A stretch of DNA of 64,000 nucleotides from Phytohabitans maris (GTDB taxonomy: Bacteria > Actinomycetota > Actinomycetes > Mycobacteriales > Micromonosporaceae), in the NCBI RefSeq assembly GCF_031085175.1, contig NZ_JAVHUY010000023.1, positions 82,026 through 146,025 of the forward strand, given 5' to 3'. The first letter of the stretch is position 1. Each line of letters starts with the position of its first letter. Below are positions 35,024 through 42,849 of the stretch, piece by piece. The position numbers were made by a program, and so were the translations under genes. Below the pieces are notes generated by a model. It was not told the origin of the DNA. It made no database searches and saw nothing but the letters and a program-made list of their open reading frames with translations.

Positions 35024-35107
35024 TGCGCTCAGCCATTGCTTCCACCGCCGGAAGGGCGCCGAGAGCGTGGGCGTGCCGTCCTTCTTGCCTCGACGTGAAT
35101 ACTTGAT

Positions 35108-35905
35108 GTGGTGAGTGAGATAGTCCCGCGTGGGGCTGCGGTTGTGGGCCGGGCAGTTAACAGTGGAGCAGTGGCGCCTGGAGTGGCGGCGCTGTTCACG
35201 ATGGCCGGAATCGGATTCGGCGACCCTGCCGTTGCAGCTCTGGGTGTACCCGCCGGCGCGGCGGTCGGTGCGGTCGCGGAGGAGATGGTGGACGTGGTCC
35301 ACAGGCTGTTTTCGTCGCGCCGCGCGAACGTAGAGCGGTTCGCAGCGACCGTCGCCGACGAGGCAGGCGCGCCGCTGGAGGATCTGCTGCGGGCGGCGAG
35401 CCCGCGGGCGCTGGAGTTCTTGGCGCAGACGGTTGGGGCTGCGTCTCAGGCCGTTGACGACTGGAAGGTCGATGTGCTCGCTGCGGTCTGGGCACAGTCG
35501 ATCGATGACGACGCGGCCGTCGATGATGGCCTGCTCGGCGTTGACGCGCTGCGACAGCTTGAGGTGTCGCACCTGCGGCTGCTGCGTATCCTCGAAACCG
35601 TCCGGTACGCCGTGGGGTGGGGTCCCGCCAGCCAAGCCAATCCGGAGCGGAAAGTCCTTCCGAGGCTCTTCATCGTCCGTCAGGATCCCGGGCTGGACCG
35701 CGCGTTTGATGTCTTGGCGGGCAAGCTGGTGAGTCTTGGTATGGCCAACTGGGAGTCTCTTAGGCTCAGTCAGCCCTCCCGGGTCCGTGGGATGGGTACG
35801 GAGGGCTTGACCGTAACAGGCGTTTGGTTCCCAATGCGCCGCCTACCTGGTTCGCCGGAACGAGAGCGCCGACGCTGGTACGCGGTGAGCGTTGGGAGAC
35901 GCTGA
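35108..35905 (+). CDS. Hypothetical protein with N-terminal hydrophobic segment
   Basis: 265 residues from GTG 35108 (GTG 35111 also possible). A glycine/alanine-rich hydrophobic N-terminus (about 15-60) is followed by helical sequence (VVHRLFSSRRANVERFAATV, ALEFLAQTVGAASQAVDDWK, LAAVWAQSIDDDAAVDDGLL) and a C-terminal beta-rich part (GMGTEGLTVTGVWFPMRRLP). The layout recalls membrane-associated DUF4393-like proteins found near defence genes, but I cannot assign it. It lies between the kinase and the NACHT gene. Confidence 0.55.
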   Translation: MVSEIVPRGAAVVGRAVNSGAVAPGVAALFTMAGIGFGDPAVAALGVPAGAAVGAVAEEMVDVVHRLFSSRRANVERFAATVADEAGAPLEDLLRAASPRALEFLAQTVGAASQAVDDWKVDVLAAVWAQSIDDDAAVDDGLLGVDALRQLEVSHLRLLRILETVRYAVGWGPASQANPERKVLPRLFIVRQDPGLDRAFDVLAGKLVSLGMANWESLRLSQPSRVRGMGTEGLTVTGVWFPMRRLPGSPERERRRWYAVSVGRR

Positions 35906-36250
35906 CCCCACTGGCATCGGAGCAACGTTCGGCGACAGGGGCGGCTCGGGTGGAGGCGGCTGGTGGCGTGCGTCGCCGGCCTCGCCGAGTCGGTGGCATC
36001 GAAGGCAGACCCGCAGCCCGCTGATCGGGTCCGCCGGCACCTCGGGATCCGGCTTGAAGTCGCGGGGAGCGACCTTCGACGGCCGCGCGGATAGGCGTAA
36101 CTCGGGCGGTGATTACCGTGCAGGACCTGCCCGCCCGGGGGCGGCGGAAGATGTGGTCGGCCGCCTCCGACCCGCAGATTCGTGATCGATTCATATGATC
36201 AGCTCGAATTCGCGTCGGATCAACCGACGGCCCATGGAATCAGCTGGCTC

Positions 36251-36256
36251 TACAGT
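36251..36256 (+). promoter_or_regulatory. -10 element of a leaderless promoter
   Basis: TACAGT, six bases before GTG 36263. Confidence 0.4.
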
Positions 36257-36262
36257 GTCCCG

Positions 36263-36595
36263 GTGCCAGAGAAGTTCGAGGTCGACCGTGTGGATCGCAT
36301 AGCCGACATCCTCTTCGGAGTTGCTACTGCCAAAGGCGTGATCGGCTACGGCCCTCTCGCGAGGCGGGTCGACACCAGGCCGGACTTCCTCAGCCAGCCC
36401 TTGGACCAGGTGTCCCGCAGGGCTGCCGAGCAAGGGGAACCACTGTGGAGCGCGCTGGTGGTAGCGCGCGACAGCGGGCAGCCCAACTCCGGTTTCTACG
36501 GCAGGGCTCGCCGGATACGCCCCGAGTATGCCGACTTAGGCGACGACGAGATCTCGGCGAAAGAACGGGACCGGTGTTACGACGCGGCTTCGTAG
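36263..36595 (+). CDS. Small hypothetical protein
   Basis: 110 residues from GTG 36263, chosen for the TACAGT-N6-GTG arrangement; an in-frame GTG at 36182 would add 27 residues. Reads MPEKFEVDRVDRIADILFGV, then IGYGPLARRVDTRPDFLSQP and PLWSALVVARDSGQPNSGFY. The pattern GEPLWSALVV...GFY resembles small proteins of unknown function near restriction or repair genes in actinobacteria. No catalytic motif is evident. Confidence 0.55.
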   Translation: MPEKFEVDRVDRIADILFGVATAKGVIGYGPLARRVDTRPDFLSQPLDQVSRRAAEQGEPLWSALVVARDSGQPNSGFYGRARRIRPEYADLGDDEISAKERDRCYDAAS

Positions 36596-36853
36596 TCGGT
36601 GACCAAGACGAAGGCGCCGCATCCGCACAAGGTGGCCGCTCGGCCGTTCGCCGGCGGGCCGGGCCACCTGCTCCGCTCCGGATGCCACAAGCGCCGCTGG
36701 CTGCCGTTGCGAAAGCCGCCCGGCGAGGGCCGGTGGCGGCGGTCCCGTCCGACTGGCGATGATGATGGGCGCTGACAGCCCGTTGCAGGGCCGGTACTCG
36801 CGGCCGGCGTCGAGCCGGCGTCCGACGGCCACCCGACTGGTCGGCTGAGGGCC
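36596..36853. other. Intergenic gap (258 bp)
   Basis: No gene recognised; only GC-bias shadow frames. Confidence 0.3.
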
Positions 36854-38922
36854 GTGCGGCGCGGGACTGTCTATCCGGTGTTGCTGTGGCTGGTCCTGAC
36901 ACTCGGCGTTGCCGGGATCTGGGCCCGCTTCGGTGAGGGTACGGTCACAACGATCGTCGGACTGCTCTCGGCGCTGATCGCGATGTTTCCGTTGTCCGCG
37001 GTCTGGAAGCAGCGCTGGTTCTCCACCGGCCGGCCGAGCACGCCCCGACAGGTGCTCCAGGCATCGCGCGAGCTGCGCCGAGCGATCCTTGCGTTGTGGG
37101 AGGAGGAGGCGGCTCGACGCCGGTTCCGGCATAGCCACGACCAGATCTCCGTCCGGTGGACGCGCGACACCAGCTCTGCGGGGCGGGTCGGCGAAGGGCT
37201 GTCCCTCGACGGCGCGCTGGATTCGCTCAGGGGTACGCGCAGAGCCCGACCGGCCTCGTCGTGGTTGGGGATCCCGGCTCCGGAAAGAGCAGCCTCTGTG
37301 TCCTGCTGACACTTCGCCTGTTGCACGACTCGCCGGCCGAACGGCTACCAGTCCTGCTCCAGATCGGCTCCTGGGATCCTCGGGAGAGCCTGCGCACCTG
37401 GATGGTGCGCGCGATGGAGTTGGACTACGACCTGCTCCGTGACGAGCAGCGGTTCGGCTCGAGCGCCGCCGAGGAGCTGATCAGGCAGGGCCGGGTGCTG
37501 CCGATCCTGGACGGGCTCGACGAGCTCGCCGACGAGCGGCGGACGGCCGCCCTGGAGGCGATCTACAGTGATCCGATCTCCGCCCGGCCGTTCGTGCTCA
37601 CCTGCCGCAGCAAGGAGTATGCAAGCGCCGGCGCCAACCGCCTCGGCCAGCTGGCGACCGTGGTACACCTGCGTTCGGTCGCGCACACCGCTGTTGCGGA
37701 CTACCTCGCTGCGAGTGCGGATCCGGGACGGTGGGAGCCGCTTCTGGGCGAGTTGGCACGGCGACCCGACGGCCCGCTGGCGACAACGCTGGCCAACCCG
37801 CTAATGCTCTTCCTGGCCCGCGCGGCGTACGAGCCGGCGACGACGGTGCCGATGGAGCTGCTCGACGAGGACCGGTTCGACGAACCCGACCGCATCCGGC
37901 AGCACCTGCTGGACAGCTTCGTACCCACCGTCTTCCGACAACCCGCACCGCATGGCGGCCGCGGGCCGGGCGTGCCTTCACGACAGTGGGATCCCCGCCG
38001 CGCCGAGCATTGGCTGGCTTACCTTGCCGCATGGGTGCGGGACGCCGGAACCGGCGAAAACCTGGACTGGTGGAGGCTACAGAACGTGGTGCCCCGACGC
38101 GTCTTCGTGGCGATCGGCGCCGTGCTCGGTCCTGCGTTCTGCGGCCCGCTGGGCCTACTGGCCTTCGGCCTGTTCGGCGCGGGCCGCTTCGGGCTGTTCT
38201 TCGGCGTCGCCATCGGGGCTGTCGGCGGGATCGGGTCCGCCGGCGTCCGCCTGGCAGCACCGCGCCGGTTCAGACCGCGAATCATCCTGCGGGACGAGGT
38301 CACGTCCGGCCGGATCGTGGAGGACATCGGCTTCGTCGTGGTCGGTGTTCTCGTCGGTGCGGTGCCAGTTGGCCTGTTATATGGCCCGCTGCCCGCGATC
38401 ATTATCGGCATTCTCTGGGGCCTCGTGTTCGTCGCCGTTCGCCGATTCATCGCGCCAACAGCACCCCGAGAGGCAGTCAGCCCTGGCGGCGTGGCCCGCA
38501 GCGACCGGGACACAGTGGTTTATACCGTCGCGCTCGGCGGGATCGTTGGCCTTCTCGTAGGGGGCTTCCTCAGCAGCTTCCTGAATAGCACCTACACGGC
38601 CGGGTTCGTCACCCGGCTGAGCCCCGTCGAACGGGGCATCCTTGGCGCCGCGACCGGGCTACTCCTTGGCGCCTGCGGGCTCGGAGTGCTGATCCTCGCG
38701 ACCAGTTCGTGGGGCCGGTTCGTCACCACCCGCATCTACCTGGCGATCCACGGCAGCACTCCGCTACGGTTAATGACCTTTCTGGACGACGCCCACCGGC
38801 TCGGCGTCCTGCGCCAGGTCGGCCCGCACTACCAGTTTCGCCACGTGTTCCTCCGAGACCGCCTCGCACGCTTAGGCCTGCAGAACGCGTCTACCCACAG
38901 ATCTCAACCCGGCAACCGCTAA
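36854..38922 (+). CDS. NACHT NTPase with membrane segments at both ends, frameshifted
   Basis: From GTG 36854: two membrane helices (VYPVLLWLVLTLGVAGIWA and TIVGLLSALIAMFPLSAVW), then a linker ending SLDGALDSLRG. One base is missing in the GGGG run at 37230-37233; correcting it continues YAQSPTGLVVVGDPGSGKSS, the Walker A. Walker B is VLPILDGLDELADE and the NACHT sensor region PFVLTCRSKEY. After the winged-helix part come at least five membrane helices (about 38100-38700) and a C-terminal tail. About 690 residues. NACHT/STAND proteins are signal-triggered switches, many of them antiphage. Membrane segments could make it a membrane-disrupting effector. Confidence 0.82.
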
Positions 38923-39087
38923 CCCGGCCTTCCTCGGACAGGGCCGCGATCTTCCGCTAAGCCCACAAGCAACCTAACGACGATGGCGGGTAGCGGACCG
39001 GTCGTGGTCGGCACGCACATGTACCCCGCCTGGCTGATGCGAGTTCTATCCGGGCCGCCTCTGCTGCGGACGGGGCGGAGCGATGAA

Positions 39088-39093
39088 TAGGCT
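39088..39093 (+). promoter_or_regulatory. -10 element of a leaderless promoter
   Basis: TAGGCT, six bases before ATG 39100. Confidence 0.45.
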
Positions 39094-39099
39094 CTGCGG

Positions 39100-40023
39100 A
39101 TGGACAGCGGCCACAAACACAACCGGCGGGCGAAGGTAACAGCCGAGGCCATCATCGAGATTACGGATGAGGCCGCGCTGATCAAGGCAGCCATCGCTGA
39201 TATGGAGAACGCCGAGTTCGCCGTCGACGGCGAAGGCGAGGGGTACCGAGCCAAGATCGAAGCTGACCCGGTCGCCGCGGTCGGCTGGCTTGCCGATGCG
39301 CACGGTCTGCTCCTGGACGTACCGGGTGCGCAGATCATCCGTGCCGAGGACAAGACGGTCGAAGTCGATGAGGTCGGCCTAGAGGTGTCCGGCGGGCCAG
39401 ACTTCGCGGCGCTGTTCCCTATCTGCCGGTGCGGACGGGACTCGTGCGACACTTGCGCCGGTTACCAGCTGACGCCACGCACCGCGGCCGTGCTGTGGAC
39501 AGTCGCGCAGATCCTCGCCGACCAGGGGTACGACGATGTGATCGAGCATGGCGACCAGCCAGCCGTCGACGACAACAGCTGGGCCTTGTTCGACCGGTAC
39601 CCGCGGATCACCTGGCAGCAGGACGCGGTGTGGCGCAGGCAGGCTGCCCGCGCCTATGACGACCTGACCGAGGACCTTGAGGCAGGCCGGCCTCCGCGCC
39701 CGACCTGCCCGGCCGAGGAGATGGCGCTACATCTGATCCTCGAGGACGCGCCGACCGCGGTCGACGACGGCTGGGCTGGGCTGGAAGAGACGCTGCCGCA
39801 CCTGCCCGAGCATCCCGACGACTGCGATTGGGACCTGGCAGGTGACGTGCTCTTCCAGGACAACGACATCCTTGGCCTGTTCGAGATCGAGATGGACGGC
39901 ATCGAAGATCCCGACGGTGATCACAACCGGGCGATCGGGATGGGTGACTATCGGCCACAAGCCTGGTTCCGCACCTTCCTGAACATGCATCCGCGAGACG
40001 GACGCAGACCGTTCCGGCGATAG
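39100..40023 (+). CDS. Protein with the repeated unnamed domain
   Basis: 307 residues from ATG 39100 (TAGGCT-N6-ATG). Residues 1-95 form a separate acidic domain ([40 protein letters not shown]). [14 protein letters not shown] (about 108-121) may bind zinc. The rest matches the second repeat of the protein at 26417-28621: [68 protein letters not shown] and [17 protein letters not shown]. It lacks the HTH. The function of the shared domain is unknown. Confidence 0.65.
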   Translation: MDSGHKHNRRAKVTAEAIIEITDEAALIKAAIADMENAEFAVDGEGEGYRAKIEADPVAAVGWLADAHGLLLDVPGAQIIRAEDKTVEVDEVGLEVSGGPDFAALFPICRCGRDSCDTCAGYQLTPRTAAVLWTVAQILADQGYDDVIEHGDQPAVDDNSWALFDRYPRITWQQDAVWRRQAARAYDDLTEDLEAGRPPRPTCPAEEMALHLILEDAPTAVDDGWAGLEETLPHLPEHPDDCDWDLAGDVLFQDNDILGLFEIEMDGIEDPDGDHNRAIGMGDYRPQAWFRTFLNMHPRDGRRPFRR

Positions 40024-40121
40024 ACCGACACCTCCAACCGCCCACAAACCTCACGATCGCACGGAACCTGGTGACCAGCTGACCGCTGCTGGCGCTTGCG
40101 CGGGCAGCCGCGCATCGACAG

Positions 40122-40480
40122 TTACCGGATCTGGTCAACCGCTGCGATCATGATCTGCAGCTGTTGCGCGGTCTCCAGGTTGCCGCGCTCGGTGAGCGTG
40201 CGCAGCGCGTCCTGGACAACCTGCATCGTCGTGCACGGTGTACAGGGCTACCCCGGTGGCAGCCACCAAGACGAGGTCGTCGGTGTCGACCGCCTCGCTC
40301 AGCCAGGTGCGCATGACGTCCAGGTGCCCGGAGCGGGCCAGCGGAAGTGCCATCGCGCCCAGCGGGGTCTTGTTCCCGGCGTCGGCGGCGGCCCCGAATG
40401 CCGCGTGCAGAGTCTCGGTGTCCCCCGCCTCGGCGTAAAGGCGGCCACGGCCTCGCGATACTGTCCAATCGGGTGCACGG
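40122..40480 (-). pseudogene. C-terminal remnant of a helical-repeat protein
   Basis: One frame reads RLYAEAGDTETLHAAFGAAA, DAGNKTPLGAMALPLARSG, VDTDDLVLVAATGVALYTV; another continues VVQDALRTLTERGNLETAQQ, LQIMIAAVDQIR and a stop at 40122. The pieces join across a frameshift near 40225. The beginning is missing. It looks like the end of a tetratricopeptide or HEAT-like protein on the minus strand. Confidence 0.45.
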
Positions 40481-40626
40481 TCTGTCCATCGTGTTGAGTG
40501 GTTGGGCGAACATCTCGGTCGGTTCGACCGGATCATCCGATGAGACGGATACGTTTCGTCGAATCCGACCCCACGGGGCCGTTGCTATTGTCGCGCAAAA
40601 GTCGAATCACAGTTCGATGGGGTCGT
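40481..40626. other. Region upstream of the AAA/STAND operon
   Basis: 146 bases, locally less GC-rich (around CAAAAGTCGAATCACAGTTC), likely to contain the promoter of the five-gene operon. No box assigned with confidence. Confidence 0.3.
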
Positions 40627-41133
40627 ATGCGCGACAGACTGTACGACGCGGTGTTGCATGCTCTTCTTGAGGAGATATCTGTCCAGTTCCTCGAACGGCG
40701 TAAAGACGCCATAGGGCTGGTCACCCTCGAAGACGTATCCGCGCACGCCCAGAGGTCCGCGCCGGTTTCCGAGGGCGCCCAAGAGGAGCCAACCCGGCGG
40801 CGGATGCTGGTCCTCGTTCGCTATCTCGTCATGGCGCATGGCGACGTCTTCGGATTGGAGGCCGGCGCCTTGGCGCTGCGAGCCACGGTTACCCGCGACC
40901 GCAGCGCTGTTCGCTGGGTCGTGCAGTCGTTCGGGAGCAGGGTTCATCGGCAACTCGCGCGGATCACCGGTCGGGTCGACGACAACAGTGGCGAATGTCC
41001 GTATTCGTTACCGATGTCGCCGCCCTCCGGCGAGTCCGCCGACGGCGGAGCACCTCCGCTTGAGGATTTCTTCCGGGGTTTCGAAGAGGAGATAGCGCGC
41101 ATGCGACTCGGTGGAGCGGCGGACTTCAGATGA
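40627..41133 (+). CDS. Hypothetical protein, first gene of the AAA/STAND operon
   Basis: 168 residues from ATG 40627. Predicted mostly helical: MRDRLYDAVLHALLEEISVQ, FLERRKDAIGLVTLEDV, RMLVLVRYLVMAHGDVFGLE and VRWVVQSFGSRVHRQLARIT, then a proline-rich linker and an acidic C-terminal helix (LEDFFRGFEEEIARMRLGG). Its stop overlaps the ATG of the AAA gene (ATGA), so the two are coupled. No family recognised. By position it could be an adaptor or effector for the ATPase. Confidence 0.6.
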   Translation: MRDRLYDAVLHALLEEISVQFLERRKDAIGLVTLEDVSAHAQRSAPVSEGAQEEPTRRRMLVLVRYLVMAHGDVFGLEAGALALRATVTRDRSAVRWVVQSFGSRVHRQLARITGRVDDNSGECPYSLPMSPPSGESADGGAPPLEDFFRGFEEEIARMRLGGAADFR

Positions 41134-41984
41134 ATGGGATCGTCGTACCTCCGCGATTCGCCCGGCAGATCCGCCTGCACCTCGTCGGGAACTTTCTCGA
41201 CCTCGCCTTAAGCCCGGTCATCTGCGGCATCTTCGGCCGTGCCGGAGACGGGAAGTCCGCGCAGCTCGCCGTCTGCCTGGCGCATGCGGAGACGCAGGTG
41301 TACCGGATAAACGCCAGTGACCTGGAGAGCGGGCTGGCGGGCGAGCCGGGAAAGCTCATCGCCCGTACCTACGCCGCCGCCTCGTTGGGGGTGGCCAAGA
41401 GCAAGCCGGCCGCGCTCGTCATTGAGGACGTCGACACCACCGTGGGTGAGTGGGAGCAGAATACCGGGACCGTGAATCATCAGCAGGTCCTCGCGGAGTT
41501 GATGCACATTGCCGACCGGCCGGTCGATCACGAGCGAAACAGCCCGGCCCGGGTGCCGATCTTCGTCACGGGCAACAACCTGGGCCGCCTGTATCCGCCG
41601 CTACGCCGACCCGGGCGAATGGTGGTGTTCGGCTGGCGGCCAACCGTCGACGAGCTACACGGGGTGGTCAGCCGGATATTCGCCGAAGTGGCCGCCCCAC
41701 AGGTGATCGACGCCCTGGTGCGGGAGTTCCGCGACGAGCCGGTCGCCTTCTTCGCCGAGGTCCGGCGGCGCCTGCATACGGAGGCGGCGGCAGCGCTTCT
41801 CGGCGATCTGCCCCGTGACATGTGTGAGGTGCTCCAGATGAAAGCGCGCATGCGCGAACTGCTGGACCGCGGCTCGCCGGCAGACGGCTACGAGGTGCTC
41901 CGCGCGGCCAAGGAGGTTCGCGACGACCGGGAGTTGGCGTCACGTGACTTCCTTGACGGGACGGCGCGAGGAGGACGTCGATGA
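41130..41984 (+). CDS. AAA+ ATPase
   Basis: 284 residues. Walker A GIFGRAGDGKSAQLAV (about residue 38), Walker B ALVIEDVDTT (about 90), sensor 1 IFVTGNNLGRLYPPL and Arg-finger-like PLRRPGRM. The core resembles AAA proteins of the FtsH/Rubisco-activase superfamily that remodel protein partners as hexamers. No nuclease or protease domain is attached. Coupled by overlaps to the genes on both sides (ATGA at 41130 and 41981). In Aravind-type surveys, such AAA genes beside STAND NTPases mark NTP-dependent conflict systems; the placement here is inference. Confidence 0.82.
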   Translation: MNGIVVPPRFARQIRLHLVGNFLDLALSPVICGIFGRAGDGKSAQLAVCLAHAETQVYRINASDLESGLAGEPGKLIARTYAAASLGVAKSKPAALVIEDVDTTVGEWEQNTGTVNHQQVLAELMHIADRPVDHERNSPARVPIFVTGNNLGRLYPPLRRPGRMVVFGWRPTVDELHGVVSRIFAEVAAPQVIDALVREFRDEPVAFFAEVRRRLHTEAAAALLGDLPRDMCEVLQMKARMRELLDRGSPADGYEVLRAAKEVRDDRELASRDFLDGTARGGRR

Positions 41985-42517
41985 GCGTACGGACGTACAC
42001 CTGGACGCAGACCCGTCTGGAGACGGTGCAGGACCAGTTCCGGTACCTTCTGGTGTACGGGTCGGTCGACGAGAGCAAGGCGGACAAGCTGCTTCTCGGG
42101 ATCCACCGCCAAGAGTTCGAGGCGGTCGGCATCTTCGGGACCAATGCCTCCGGTCAGCGGGTCGTCGAGGTTGAGCTGGAGGTCGACTGGGAGCGGCACG
42201 GTCTGCTGACGCTCAGCGTGCCCACGCTGGTGGGCGAGCTGCCGGGGTGGCAGGAGCGGCAGGCACCCGAGATCCGGGTCGCGGGTCGCCGCTTCGCCGA
42301 GGTCGTCAAGCTCTTGGAGCTGACGACCTCCTTCTGGGTCCGGTTCGTGCCACAGGTCACCGAGGATCCGGCACTCCACGAGCAGCGTTGCGTTTTCTAC
42401 GGCTTGGGCTTCCGAAGCGGCGTACCCGAGTGGGAGTCCACGCCGGAGGAACGGACCGAGACTTTCCTCGACCTGGGTGAGCTCGACGTGACAATCAGGC
42501 GTGCCAGTAATCCGTAG
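41981..42517 (+). CDS. Hypothetical protein, third gene of the AAA/STAND operon
   Basis: 178 residues from ATG 41981. Starts MSVRTYTWTQTRLETVQDQF, then RYLLVYGSVDESKADKLLLG and AVGIFGTNASGQRVVEVELE; strands and helices alternate in a compact alpha/beta pattern. No Cys-pairs, catalytic triad or membrane segment is obvious. Similar stand-alone proteins accompany AAA ATPases in actinobacterial conflict loci, but I cannot name the domain. Twenty-three bases separate it from the next gene. Confidence 0.55.
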   Translation: MSVRTYTWTQTRLETVQDQFRYLLVYGSVDESKADKLLLGIHRQEFEAVGIFGTNASGQRVVEVELEVDWERHGLLTLSVPTLVGELPGWQERQAPEIRVAGRRFAEVVKLLELTTSFWVRFVPQVTEDPALHEQRCVFYGLGFRSGVPEWESTPEERTETFLDLGELDVTIRRASNP

Positions 42518-42540
42518 GTCGACCACGAGAGGTGCATGGG

Positions 42541-42849
42541 ATGCCCCGATGGGTTCTGGCAGTGGTCTGCGCCGCCACCGGTGCCGCAGCGTCGCTACTC
42601 GTCGTCTGGCTTCTCGGCCAGAGCCTATCCCGGGCGGCGGAGTGGGTCGCGATCTTCGGCGTGGCCGTCTCGGTCGCGGCCCTCGTGGTCGCCGTCCTGA
42701 CCTGGCGCCGTCCGGTTTCCCCGACGCCGAGATCCAAAAGTCCCCGCGGGGGCGCTCCCGGCACGCAGAACCGCTCCGTCCGTAACGTGCGGGGGAGCAC
42801 GGTGGTGACCGGTGACGACAACAATCTCCGGGTCGATGGCGAGCGATGA
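42541..42849 (+). CDS. Short membrane protein with C-terminal amyloid-like motif (candidate effector)
   Basis: 102 residues from ATG 42541. Two membrane helices, VLAVVCAATGAAASLLVVW (about 5-25) and VAIFGVAVSVAALVVAVL (about 36-53), precede a basic linker. The C-terminus is VRNVRGSTVVTGDDNNLRV (about 80-98). The adjacent STAND protein carries VEHVHDSVVVTGDGNVV near its N-terminus. The shared pattern V-x-x-S-x-VVTGD-x-N is of the kind seen in bacterial amyloid signalling motifs that link NLR-type receptors to effectors. The gene overlaps the STAND start (ATGA-type). A pore-forming membrane effector triggered by templated assembly is a reasonable hypothesis. Confidence 0.6.
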   Translation: MPRWVLAVVCAATGAAASLLVVWLLGQSLSRAAEWVAIFGVAVSVAALVVAVLTWRRPVSPTPRSKSPRGGAPGTQNRSVRNVRGSTVVTGDDNNLRVDGER

